The notes beneath the pieces are model-generated. The model was given only the letters and a program-made list of their open reading frames with translations. It did not search any database and was not told the origin of the DNA. DNA of 64,000 nt, taken from assembly GCF_017948675.1 (NCBI RefSeq), contig NZ_JAGFBU010000003.1, forward strand, positions 383,850-447,849, in the 5' to 3' direction. A program made the position numbers and the translations under genes. Shown here one piece after another: positions 17,794-26,060 of the stretch; positions within the stretch are counted from its first letter, which is position 1; each line of letters begins with the position of its first letter. This DNA is from Flavobacterium flabelliforme (GTDB lineage Bacteria > Bacteroidota > Bacteroidia > Flavobacteriales > Flavobacteriaceae).

Positions 17794-17831
17794 CTACGCA
17801 GAATAATTGCGCAGTCGTGTCGAAATCTTTG
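17794..17831 (+). promoter_or_regulatory. Second copy of the island operator, before the tRNA-like RNAs
   Basis: TACGCAG (17795-17801), AATAA, TTGCGCA (17807-17813), followed by a -7-like AATCTTTG (17824-17831). The 26 bases from 17794 match those from 10080 at 21 positions, and the distance from palindrome to -7-like element is the same to within one base. This is the only promoter-like element seen before the tRNA-like array and the slipin gene. Confidence 0.55.
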
Positions 17832-18029
17832 TTCAAGAAATAAAACAAGTTCTTTGATTTATTAAAGTTTTGAGATTCCTCCTTCGTCGGAATGACAAAA
17901 GAAGGAGATTGACAATATCAAACAAGTCCTGTTACGTGTTTCTGTATAGCACCATTGTAGGGAACTTTTCGCGAAAGCGTATTATGTTTTTCTATGCAAC
18001 TTGATTTGGAGGTTTTGGTAGTTTCCCAG

Positions 18030-18116
18030 AAAATTATCACCACTCTATGGGTCATGGGTTCGATTCCCATTCACAGCAATGTGATAGTTCAGTTGGTTAG
18101 AACAATAGATAATTTT
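18030..18116 (+). ncRNA. Circularly permuted tRNA-like RNA (Y RNA / YrlA-like tRNA mimic), module 1
   Basis: Pairing read by eye, in order: basal helix AAAATTA (18030-18036) with TAATTTT (18110-18116); 7-nt bulge 18037-18043; helix TCTAT (18044-18048) with ATAGA (18105-18109), in the anticodon-stem position; variable region GGGTC; T-arm ATGGG-TTCGATT-CCCAT (18054-18070); acceptor-like hairpin TCACA-GCAA-TGTGA (18071-18084) closed by a GNRA tetraloop; TA at 18085-18086 as at tRNA positions 8-9; D-arm GTTC-AGTTGGTTA-GAAC (18087-18103); one purine. Every stem is perfect. The order is that of a tRNA opened at the anticodon loop and closed at the acceptor end, as in the tRNA-mimic module of bacterial Y RNAs. 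The basal bulged helix could be the Ro/Rsr-binding part, by analogy. No TROVE gene is in the window. Confidence 0.75.
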
Positions 18117-18189
18117 GCAGGTTCGAATCCTGCACCGTTTTTCGATTCGGTTAGACAAATGGTAAGTCAAGCACAGACTGAAAATCTGT
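18117..18189 (+). ncRNA. Second permuted tRNA-like module with an anticodon-like arm
   Basis: It directly follows module 1 in the same permuted order: T-arm GCAGG-TTCGAAT-CCTGC (18117-18133), acceptor-like stem ACCG (18134-18137) with CGGT (18148-18151), TA (18152-18153), D-arm GAC-AAATGGTAA-GTC (18154-18168), then a perfect anticodon-like arm ACAGA-CTGAAAA-TCTGT (18173-18189) whose loop has U33 and GAA in the anticodon position. No 3' T-arm follows. It may be part of the same transcript as module 1. It is not a usable tRNA gene. Confidence 0.6.
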
Positions 18190-18766
18190 ATTTCAGAGAA
18201 CATCACTCTTAAAAAGATGACCACAAAAAAACTGATTTGTCTTTGTCGGTACAATTAGGATTGTAAAATCTAAAATTGCACACTCACGATACAACCAGTG
18301 CGAACAGCAATGTATTTAGGAATGCTCTTTTTCTTTTGGGTTTGATTGTTTAGGTAGTTTTCAGAATTGCTTTTACAAAATAGAATTGTAAAACAAGTGG
18401 AGCACAAGAATTACAAACTATTCGTCCGTTTTTATCGGAGGAGAAAGACAATGAGGTTTTTTATTTAAAGTAAATAGTCATTAGTGAATAGAAAATATTA
18501 AAGATAAAATCAGTTTAAATCTGCGTAACAATTTTTAATAAACTTGATTTTGAACATTGAATTATATGCCGCTCCGATGGAGCTCATTTTTGATTGTTTT
18601 TTATTCTATAAATATAATGCCCCGATGGAGCTAATTACATAAAAATATTTCCAATTTAAGCCACAGAGTGGCGTAATATTTATAACAATAAACAAATAAT
18701 ATTTCGTCAAGAACTCCGTAGGTGTGAAATAGTAAACACAATAATAATTAAAAAAAACAAATTATC
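18190..18766 (+). other. Non-coding leader between the tRNA-like RNAs and the slipin gene
   Basis: No plausible gene lies here. It contains two clean hairpins, TACAAT-TAGG-ATTGTA (18250-18265) and TTTTACAA-AATAGAA-TTGTAAAA (18371-18393), the second with an 8-bp stem and a 7-nt loop but no T run. Further on are two copies of a CCGATGGAGCT repeat. No terminator separates the tRNA-like RNAs from the slipin gene, so one long transcript is possible. Confidence 0.5.
18569..18632. repeat. Two copies of a short CCGATGGAGCT repeat
   Basis: GCCGCTCCGATGGAGCT (18569-18585) and GCCCCGATGGAGCT (18619-18632), both with a partly palindromic GCTCC/GGAGC core, followed by a related CTCCGTAGGTGTGAAAT near 18713-18729. 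This resembles remnants of a widespread Bacteroidota intergenic repeat. Confidence 0.5.
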
Positions 18767-19864
18767 ATGATCAATAGAATTACAATCGATGCGTACCAAG
18801 TAGGTTTGGTATTCGAGAACAGGAAATTATTAAACGTATTAAAAGAAGGAAAACATTGGATTTTTGGAGATAAAAAAGTCATCATTCATGAAATGAACTT
18901 TCCATTCCAAACGCAGTATGAATTGAATATTTTGTTAGAAAATGAAGATTTGGCGGCGATGTTAAAAGTTGTTGAAGTAAGCGATACTGAAATAGTGTTG
19001 CAATTTGCAAACGGAAATTTCACAACTGTTTTAACTGCTGGAAGATATGCGTTTTGGAAAGGCATTGTGAAAAATGAATTTGTGAAAGCCGATTTGTCTA
19101 AAATTGATATCACCGAAAATATCACCGTAAACCTTTTGGAGAACCTCAAAGTAAGACCATTCGTTAGAAAATTTTTGGTAGCCAGTAACGATAAAGCATT
19201 GTTGTTTGTTAACGGAACTTTTACAACCGAATTAAAATCAGGAACCCATTATTTTTGGAATAATGCGATTACAATTGATGTAAAAACAGTTGATATGAGA
19301 CAACAACAAGTGGAGATTTCTGGACAGGAATTATTGACGAAAGACAAAGCAGGGTTGAGAATCAATTTCTTTGTGAGATACCAAGTGGTGGATATTTTGA
19401 AAGCTTTGGTTGATAATAAAGACTTCGAAAAACAATTGTATGTTTTGATGCAATTGGCTTTAAGAGCTTTTGTTGGTGGACTTACTTTGGATGAGTTGTT
19501 GAGCAAAAAAGATGCGATTGCTAGTGATATTTTGGCTGAAGTAACAGCTAAGATTAGCAATTTAGGTTTAGTGATTTCTGATGCTGGAATTCGAGATGTG
19601 ATCTTGCCTGGAGATATGAAGGAGATTATGAATCAGGTTTTGGTTGCCGAGAAAAAAGCACAAGCCAATAGTATTATGCGAAGAGAAGAAACCGCTTCTA
19701 CTAGAAGCTTGTTGAACACCGCCAAATTAATGGAAGAAAATGAAATGCTTTGGAAATTGAAAGAGATGGAATATGTAGAGAAAATTGCCGATAAAATTGG
19801 TGAGATTACCATTTCAGGTGGCGGAAATGTCATCACTCAATTGAAAGAGATTTTTGTTAAATAG
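18767..19864 (+). CDS. Slipin (SPFH/Band 7 domain) protein
   Basis: A 365-residue SPFH-domain protein. Two stretches (residues 10-100 and 125-200) resemble repeated SPFH-leader beta modules, and VDMRQQQVEISGQELLTKDKAGLRINFFVRYQV followed by LGLVISDAGIRDVILPGDMKEIMNQVLVAEKKAQA is the stomatin/slipin core. The rest is a charged coiled coil. It has no clear N-terminal membrane anchor. Slipins of this type are repeatedly found beside RtcB, RlaP and Y RNA genes in RNA-repair loci, which fits its place here. It probably forms an oligomeric scaffold; the exact role is unknown. Confidence 0.85.
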   Translation: MINRITIDAYQVGLVFENRKLLNVLKEGKHWIFGDKKVIIHEMNFPFQTQYELNILLENEDLAAMLKVVEVSDTEIVLQFANGNFTTVLTAGRYAFWKGIVKNEFVKADLSKIDITENITVNLLENLKVRPFVRKFLVASNDKALLFVNGTFTTELKSGTHYFWNNAITIDVKTVDMRQQQVEISGQELLTKDKAGLRINFFVRYQVVDILKALVDNKDFEKQLYVLMQLALRAFVGGLTLDELLSKKDAIASDILAEVTAKISNLGLVISDAGIRDVILPGDMKEIMNQVLVAEKKAQANSIMRREETASTRSLLNTAKLMEENEMLWKLKEMEYVEKIADKIGEITISGGGNVITQLKEIFVK

Positions 19865-19920
19865 AAAAAATGCCTTTATGGTTTCAATTTTTAAAGAGTC
19901 AAAGTTTATAAATAACAATA

Positions 19921-19953
19921 AAAAGCACTATTGGAAATCAATGGTGTTTTTTT
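19921..19953 (+). terminator. Terminator after the slipin gene
   Basis: CACTATTG (19926-19933) pairs with CAATGGTG (19939-19946, one G-T wobble), preceded by an A run and followed by seven T residues. The rest of the 309-base gap up to pnuC holds no gene I can support; a 64-codon frame at 19854-20048 crosses this hairpin and looks random. Confidence 0.7.
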
Positions 19954-20173
19954 ACAGACATTTATCTGATAAATATTGTGTAATTAATAAAAAACACTTT
20001 ATCCAAGCTGATGATAATGTCTTTTTATGGCGGTTCGATATCTTTTAGAATCATTTAAATACTGTTAAAGGAAATAGAGATCTTTTGCCTCAGTTTTTAT
20101 TTCTTCATAATTTTTTGATTTGTTCCGCTATCAATTAAAAGTTTAATAGTTTATTATATCTTAGCAAATATAT

Positions 20174-20752
20174 ATGAATACAACTTTAGAAATTTTTGGC
20201 ACAGTTTTCGGTTTTTTGGCCGTTTATTTTACTATTAAAGAAAATATCCTGTGTTGGTATTTTGGATTAGTTCAGGTCATAGTATATTGCTTTGTTTTTT
20301 ATACATCAAAATTATATTCGGATATGATTTTGCATGTTATTTATATTTTTCTGCAATTATTTGGCTGGTACAATTGGAAGTACGGGGGTGACAATAAAAG
20401 TACATTACGCATTACCTTAATAACAAAAGCAGCCTTATGGATTGTTTTAACATTTATATCAACTCTGATTTTGGGCTATTTTATGCAGACCAAAACAGAC
20501 GCCTCTTTTCCTTATCCTGATGCTTTTATTACTGTAGCAAGCCTTGTTGCTCAGTATTTAATGATAAAAAAAGTATTAGGTTCCTGGATCTTTTGGATCG
20601 TAGTTGATGTGGCGGCCATCTTTGTATATTTTTATAAAAGCTTATATTTTACAACGGGTTTATATTTCCTTTTTTTGATTATGGCAATAATTGGTTACTT
20701 GCAGTGGAAAAAGGCGTACAAAGAAGAATTTGCATATGAAAAACAAGCATAA
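20174..20752 (+). CDS. pnuC: Nicotinamide riboside transporter PnuC
   Basis: A 192-residue membrane protein with about seven hydrophobic helices. Family features include EIFGTVFGFLAVYFTIKENI at the N-terminus, then FGLVQVIVYCFVFY, and the WYNWKYGG motif near residue 71, whose aromatic residues line the substrate channel in PnuC. The following gene, nadR, can phosphorylate imported nicotinamide riboside, which supports nicotinamide riboside over thiamine as the substrate. It overlaps nadR by 17 bases. It is the first gene of what looks like a seven-gene operon. Confidence 0.92.
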   Translation: MNTTLEIFGTVFGFLAVYFTIKENILCWYFGLVQVIVYCFVFYTSKLYSDMILHVIYIFLQLFGWYNWKYGGDNKSTLRITLITKAALWIVLTFISTLILGYFMQTKTDASFPYPDAFITVASLVAQYLMIKKVLGSWIFWIVVDVAAIFVYFYKSLYFTTGLYFLFLIMAIIGYLQWKKAYKEEFAYEKQA

Positions 20753-21728
20753 AATAGGATTGACATTAGGCAAATTTGCCCCTTTTCATAAAGGCCATCA
20801 ATTGTTAGTTGAAACCGCTATCAAGGAGATGGATGAAGTACTATTATTAATTTACGATGATCCTGTTATAAATATTTCGTTAGCTACCAGGGCCACTTGG
20901 ATACGCAAAATATACCCAAATATTACAGTTATTGAAGGAATAAATTCACCTAACGATAGTGGTTATTCACCTGAAATTATGAAAATTCAAGAGGACTATG
21001 TTTTGGAAGTTTTGGAAGATCGTAGCATATCTCATTTTTATTCGAGCGAACCTTATGGCGTACACATGAGTAAAGCTTTAAATGCGATTGACAGACAAGT
21101 TGATTTAAGTCGGAATATTGTTCCTATATCAGCAACAAAAATTAGACAAAATCCATTTAAACAAAAGGAATTTATTCATCCTGAAGTCTATAAAGATTTG
21201 ATTACTAAAGTAGTTTTGCTTGGTGCACCTTCTACAGGAAAAACTACTTTGGCAGAAAAATTAGCAGTGCATTTTGATACGCAATGGATGCCAGAGTACG
21301 GAAGAGAATATTGGGAGAAACATCAAATAAATAAACGATTAACCTTAGACGATCTTTTAAAAATTGCAGAAACTCACATTGAAAGAGAAGATGCTTTGGT
21401 AACAGAATCAAATCAGTTTTTGTTTTCAGACACCAATGCAATTACGACTTATTTATTTTCACTTGATTATCATGGAGAAGCACTTTCCGCTTTGCAGAAT
21501 TTAGCCAAAGCAGCAGAACAAAGGCACGACATTATTTTTGTGTGTGATACCGATATTCCTTATGATGATACTTGGGACAGATCCGGTGATGTGAAAAGAA
21601 AAGAATTTCAGCAAAAAATCATCGAAGATCTTAAGGATAGAAATCTTAGCTATTATATGCTGGAAGGTACTGTTGAAGAAAGAATTGAAAAAGTTTCAAA
21701 AGTATTAGCCGTATATAGAAAATATTAA
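20736..21728 (+). CDS. nadR: Bifunctional NMN adenylyltransferase / ribosylnicotinamide kinase NadR
   Basis: A 330-residue protein. The N-terminal nucleotidyltransferase has LTLGKFAPFHKGHQLL, with the HxGH motif, and PISATKIRQNP, the ISSTxxR-like motif. The C-terminal kinase has Walker A LGAPSTGKTTLAEKL with K169. It turns nicotinamide riboside into NMN and then NAD. No DNA-binding domain is present, unlike the enteric NadR. The start at 20736 gives the standard N-terminus; a frame start 15 codons upstream lies inside pnuC. Only 30 bases separate it from the MoxR gene. Confidence 0.93.
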   Translation: MKNKHKIGLTLGKFAPFHKGHQLLVETAIKEMDEVLLLIYDDPVINISLATRATWIRKIYPNITVIEGINSPNDSGYSPEIMKIQEDYVLEVLEDRSISHFYSSEPYGVHMSKALNAIDRQVDLSRNIVPISATKIRQNPFKQKEFIHPEVYKDLITKVVLLGAPSTGKTTLAEKLAVHFDTQWMPEYGREYWEKHQINKRLTLDDLLKIAETHIEREDALVTESNQFLFSDTNAITTYLFSLDYHGEALSALQNLAKAAEQRHDIIFVCDTDIPYDDTWDRSGDVKRKEFQQKIIEDLKDRNLSYYMLEGTVEERIEKVSKVLAVYRKY

Positions 21729-21758
21729 ATTTAACTAACTTAGAACAAAAATAGAACC

Positions 21759-23351
21759 ATGTCTGACTTAATAAATAAAACTATGGGGTTTTTCAAAAAA
21801 GTCCCAGAATCGCCTACTAATCCACAAGAAAATAAAATTAGCAACAAATTTAAGGTAGAAGATCTTTATTCAAGTGATAATCTTCAAAATGAATCTAATG
21901 ATGGAGTCAGCCTTGATGAAAAATTGCGTCAGGCTTATTTTTGGATTACAAATACCGCTATTATCAGTCCGTACTATGATATCGAATTCAATGATGGCGA
22001 TCCTAAAAAGTTTTTTTTTGGCGATAGTAAAGTACCCGTTTGTTTGCCAACAGATCAGAGCTATTCCAGTTTTGTATTAATGCCATTATTGAATTTAGCA
22101 GCACGAGGCAAATGCCTTATTGTGGGCGGACCTGGCCGAGGAAAAACGGCTACTTCCATTTTGATGGGTTTGTTAGCGGGATATGATAATAAAGATGTAT
22201 TGAGAGCCATTCAGCACGGTCAGCCTCAAATGACGATTTCAGATTTATTAGGGCATCCATTGCCTTCGGATATGGTAAAGGCCGAAAAAACGTCAGATAT
22301 TAGAATTGCTTGGAGAAAATGGCTGGGTATGCGAGTAAAAATTATTGATGAATACAATCGAATCCCGACCAGAACGCAATCTGCTTTATTGACTGTTCTG
22401 TCAGATAATTATGCTGAAATTTTCGATCAGATTTATGAATGTCCAGAAGGAGCGTGGTATTTAACAGCTAATGATGATGCAGGCGGAGGAACGTATCAAG
22501 TTATTGAAGCTTTAAAGGATAGAATTGATATTGTAATTCGAGCCATGCATTTTAATACTCGATTTATTGAGGATTTATTACAGCGTATTGAACTTAATTT
22601 TAAGCCGGAAGCTATTATTCCCGAAGAAATTATTTTTACCGAAGAAGAGCTTAATACGATCAACAAACAGATCAGACAAGTACAAATAGACCCGGAATTA
22701 CGTAAACGTATCGAATTTTTCTGTCGTCAGTTCGAGTTTTTTGAACCCGCGTCCAATAGATTGGAATATATGACAAAAGACACGGCAAAATTGTCCGGTC
22801 TGGACATGCGTACTCTTTTTAGAAAAGAAACGGGAAAAGATCCAATCAAGGATTTGGGTTCTCAGGCAAAAAATGGTTTGTCCGTTCGGAAAATCATGAC
22901 TTTATTGATGTTTTCTAAAGCATTGGCTTATTTTAGAGGAAACAAAAAAGTAGAATTAGAAGATATTAGACAAGTTTTACCATTCGTTTTGCACGATAGT
23001 TTAACGCCACATTTAGAATCGCCATTTTTTGATCAGGCAGGTAACGAAGTATATAGAGTAGATAGAATTGTATGGTTGCGAAATTTATTCGATTTGTCTT
23101 GCGATGAGTATATTAGTCAAGATTTGGACAGAAATGATCCAGTTGATCAATTTGAAGCTGAATTTAAAAAAGGTCTTGAAAATATTTCCTCAAAAGAAAT
23201 TGATAACCGACTTTTAAATATTGAAAAGCAACTACAGAAATGGTCGCAAGAGAAAAAATTGTATGGGTACAGAGCAGATGATATTTTAAAATTGAAATAT
23301 CTACATCAACGTTATACCAATTATAAAAGATGGCTTCAATGGAAAAAATAA
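21759..23351 (+). CDS. MoxR-like AAA+ ATPase
   Basis: A 530-residue AAA+ ATPase. Walker A GGPGRGKTA (K129), Walker B VKIIDEYNRIPTRTQSALL (D197, E198), sensor 1 WYLTANDDAGGGTYQVIEAL and the arginine-finger region KDRIDIVIRAMHF are all visible. The DEYNR form, instead of the usual DEINR, and a helical C-terminal 250 residues mark a divergent MoxR branch. MoxR ATPases usually remodel partner complexes through a vWA protein, and a vWA gene lies two genes downstream. The next gene overlaps it by 22 bases. Cytoplasmic. Confidence 0.87.
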   Translation: MSDLINKTMGFFKKVPESPTNPQENKISNKFKVEDLYSSDNLQNESNDGVSLDEKLRQAYFWITNTAIISPYYDIEFNDGDPKKFFFGDSKVPVCLPTDQSYSSFVLMPLLNLAARGKCLIVGGPGRGKTATSILMGLLAGYDNKDVLRAIQHGQPQMTISDLLGHPLPSDMVKAEKTSDIRIAWRKWLGMRVKIIDEYNRIPTRTQSALLTVLSDNYAEIFDQIYECPEGAWYLTANDDAGGGTYQVIEALKDRIDIVIRAMHFNTRFIEDLLQRIELNFKPEAIIPEEIIFTEEELNTINKQIRQVQIDPELRKRIEFFCRQFEFFEPASNRLEYMTKDTAKLSGLDMRTLFRKETGKDPIKDLGSQAKNGLSVRKIMTLLMFSKALAYFRGNKKVELEDIRQVLPFVLHDSLTPHLESPFFDQAGNEVYRVDRIVWLRNLFDLSCDEYISQDLDRNDPVDQFEAEFKKGLENISSKEIDNRLLNIEKQLQKWSQEKKLYGYRADDILKLKYLHQRYTNYKRWLQWKK

Positions 23352-24307
23352 GCTTTCCTCCACTTATTGCAGAATTAAGCGATAAGAGTGTATTGTACAA
23401 TCATTGGTATGATGAAAATGAAATGAAGTATGGCAGTTTGCCTTCACATTCTATTCTGAGATGGATGGAAGAAGTGGTTGAACCTATCGTAAAAGCAGTT
23501 TATAACCAAAATTCAGCTCCCGAGAAAATCCACGAAATAGTAAAAGCACTGTATTTAGAATCATTGAAATTAATTGGTAGTGGACAGGCAATACGCTATA
23601 ATAATGAATACAAAACAGCTTGGCTCTTAATGGCTGAAATGCCCAATTTAGTATTGAAATTTCCAACAAAAACGATTTACTTATTGAATGATGTACTTTT
23701 AAATTTTCATTCGTACGCAGTAGAAAAAACCTTAGACTGGTGTCAACTTATGAAGAGCACTAGCATTGAGATTAAAACGATAGAAGATTTTAAAACAGCA
23801 GGGCGCATTTATGCATGGAAATGCGGTTTAGCACATTTAAGAACGCGATTAAAAGCTGATTTTTGTGAACTTTCAGAAAATCTGCAGCAGCTAATTGTCA
23901 TTAATCTAGATTCAGATCATAAAAGAGATGACCTTTTTGATCGTACATGGTCTAATAACGATTCAAAATTTGAAGGCGTGCAAGGTGGTTTCAAAGGGTC
24001 AATGGGCTTTTTTGAACATCCGCCAAAACTAGCGCAGATAGAAGATCACGTATTTGTAACCGATTCAAAAAATAGTTACGCACTTTTTGCAGACCAGTTT
24101 GGTACTGTTTTGGTTCCAGCTGATACAGTTGATTCCGCTTACATCTTATCAAATTCTAAGCGATTAGAAACCTTGGAAAAATGGCTGGAAAAAAATCACG
24201 AAATTGATAGAAACACTATTTCATCGGTTGCAGCTACAAAAGATACTTTGGTTTTTACTTTGCAAAACTCTTATTTTTTATACCTATTCAGTCTGGGCAA
24301 TGCATAA
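23330..24307 (+). CDS. Uncharacterised protein between the MoxR ATPase and vWA genes
   Basis: A 325-residue protein I do not recognise. Residues 1-190 look all-helical; the last 120 (GFFEHPPKLAQIEDHVFV, FADQFGTVLVPADTVD, ISSVAATKDTLVFTLQNSYF) look beta-rich. It overlaps both neighbours, so translation is coupled. In MoxR-vWA conflict systems a third, variable component occupies this place and is thought to recognise the target; that comparison is by position only. The ATG at 23330 is used; a second ATG at 23339 is equally possible. Confidence 0.7.
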   Translation: MASMEKISFPPLIAELSDKSVLYNHWYDENEMKYGSLPSHSILRWMEEVVEPIVKAVYNQNSAPEKIHEIVKALYLESLKLIGSGQAIRYNNEYKTAWLLMAEMPNLVLKFPTKTIYLLNDVLLNFHSYAVEKTLDWCQLMKSTSIEIKTIEDFKTAGRIYAWKCGLAHLRTRLKADFCELSENLQQLIVINLDSDHKRDDLFDRTWSNNDSKFEGVQGGFKGSMGFFEHPPKLAQIEDHVFVTDSKNSYALFADQFGTVLVPADTVDSAYILSNSKRLETLEKWLEKNHEIDRNTISSVAATKDTLVFTLQNSYFLYLFSLGNA

Positions 24308-26060
24308 TCAATTTGAAATAGAAAAAACCTTAGCGTTGTGGAAATCGTTATGGCCACAGGCAAAGCTGGAATGGAATCCTTTGCTTCGCTTGCAGGAACC
24401 GATCTGGTGTTTATCTCATCAGGAGGCTAAAGAAGAAGGACTTACCGGCAGTTTTGCTATGATTCGGCTAACAGATCATCGTATTGTGATCAATTTAGAA
24501 GAAATTGTAGAACGCCATATTGAAGGGTACGCTCTTGAAGTTCTGGCGCATGAAATTGGGCATCATATTTTTACGCCAGCTAATTTATATGATAATGCTA
24601 TTTTACTGAATCGCATTCGGTTTGGTCTGCCTGGTATTGAGAACAGAGCACCTATGGTATCCAATTTATATGCTGACTTTTTAATTAATGACAAATTACA
24701 GCGTGTCAATAAATTAAGTATGTCGGAGGTTTATAAAGCCATAAATACAGAAGATACTTTTACTGAATTTTGGACTTTGATGATGCGTACCTATGAATAT
24801 TTATGGCGGTTAAACCGAGGTGAACTGGCCACTAAATTATCCCTTCATAGTAAAAAAATTGATGCGGATGCCTCATTATTAGCGTCTTTGATTAGAAGTT
24901 ACTCCAAAGACTGGATTCACGGCGGCGGCCGATTTGCCGTTATGTTGTATCCTTATTTAATGGAGGATCAAACTTTTAATGAGGCACGTAAAAAGATTTT
25001 AGTATTGCTAGACGCAGAAGATGCAGGTTTGGGGGCTATGGACATTTCAGGTATGACAGAACTTGATTTGGAAGGTTATGACGAGATAATCGACATGCGA
25101 AAAGAAGCTCTTGGTCTCGCAGATGGTGATGCTGAAAAGAAAGAAGACAGTTTAGGTTCCGGACAAAACAAGTTGGGAGGTCATGGACCAAGAAATGGAT
25201 ATATGGGACCTGGAAATTATATTGATTTGATGAAACAAGTCAATCCAAAAGCCGATGAACAGCGTTTGATCAATGCATATTACAAAGAAATTGCTTTACC
25301 ACATTTAATAGATTTTCCGATCGAAACTTCTGAAAATGTGTCTTTAAATTTACCGGAAGGTTTAGAAACTTGGGATATTGGTGACGCAATTGAAGAAGTA
25401 GACTGGTTACAGTCGGCGATACAATCGCCGTCACTTATTCCAGGATTAACCATGCAAAAACGAACGTACGGATCCGATTCTGATAATGAAGTTTCAGAAA
25501 GTCCTTTAAATGTTTATATTGGTATCGATTGTTCAGGTTCGATGATGAATCCGAAGCACAATTTTTCCTGGCCTGTTCTCGCTGCTACAATTATTGGATT
25601 GTCTGCATTGCGTGCTGGTGCATCGGTTATGGGATGTCTTTCTGGCGAACCTGGAAGTTATCTGGAAACGAATGGTTTTATTACAGATGAAACAGATCTG
25701 CTGACAACTTTAACCTCTTATTTGGGAACTGGTTATGCGTACGGGATTGAACGCTTACGCAAACCATTTGAAGAAAAGCCAAATAAAAAATCACACATTG
25801 TAATAGTGACCGATAATGATATTTTTAGTATGTTGGAATCTGATACTCAAACGGAACAAACTCATTGGGAATTGGCTGAAATTGCATTAAAAAATGCTGG
25901 CGGACACGGGACAATGGTATTGCATTCTCAACCAGATTACAACAAAGATTTGGTGATCCGATTGCATAAAATGGGCTGGAATGTGTATTATGTTACCAAC
26001 GAAGCTGAGCTTTTAAAATTTGCATTAGAATTTTCACAACAAAATTACGCTTATGTCTAA
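24300..26060 (+). CDS. vWA-domain protein with an N-terminal zincin-like HEIGHH motif
   Basis: A 586-residue protein. The N-terminal part has LEVLAHEIGHHIF with HEIGHH at residues 84-89, a gluzincin-like metalloprotease motif. A low-complexity linker (SGQNKLGGHGPRNGYMGPGN, near 285-305) is followed by a vWA domain with the MIDAS motif GIDCSGSM (D410, S412, S414), a conserved Thr region GTGYAYG and VIVTDNDIF. It is thus a putative protease coupled to a metal-dependent adaptor, and it is the natural partner of the MoxR ATPase. The ATG at 24300 overlaps the upstream stop by 8 bases; a frame start further upstream lies deep inside that gene. Confidence 0.85.
   Translation: MHNQFEIEKTLALWKSLWPQAKLEWNPLLRLQEPIWCLSHQEAKEEGLTGSFAMIRLTDHRIVINLEEIVERHIEGYALEVLAHEIGHHIFTPANLYDNAILLNRIRFGLPGIENRAPMVSNLYADFLINDKLQRVNKLSMSEVYKAINTEDTFTEFWTLMMRTYEYLWRLNRGELATKLSLHSKKIDADASLLASLIRSYSKDWIHGGGRFAVMLYPYLMEDQTFNEARKKILVLLDAEDAGLGAMDISGMTELDLEGYDEIIDMRKEALGLADGDAEKKEDSLGSGQNKLGGHGPRNGYMGPGNYIDLMKQVNPKADEQRLINAYYKEIALPHLIDFPIETSENVSLNLPEGLETWDIGDAIEEVDWLQSAIQSPSLIPGLTMQKRTYGSDSDNEVSESPLNVYIGIDCSGSMMNPKHNFSWPVLAATIIGLSALRAGASVMGCLSGEPGSYLETNGFITDETDLLTTLTSYLGTGYAYGIERLRKPFEEKPNKKSHIVIVTDNDIFSMLESDTQTEQTHWELAEIALKNAGGHGTMVLHSQPDYNKDLVIRLHKMGWNVYYVTNEAELLKFALEFSQQNYAYV

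Noticed and set aside
18081..18137. Functional tRNA gene
   Set aside because: D-arm and T-arm are perfect, but only 13 bases lie between them, with no anticodon arm. The arms belong to two permuted modules instead.
19854..20048. 64-codon gene after the slipin gene
   Set aside because: It overlaps the slipin end, crosses a terminator hairpin and has no family features.
20050..20173. Riboswitch before pnuC
   Set aside because: No TPP or NAD-type riboswitch pattern could be seen.
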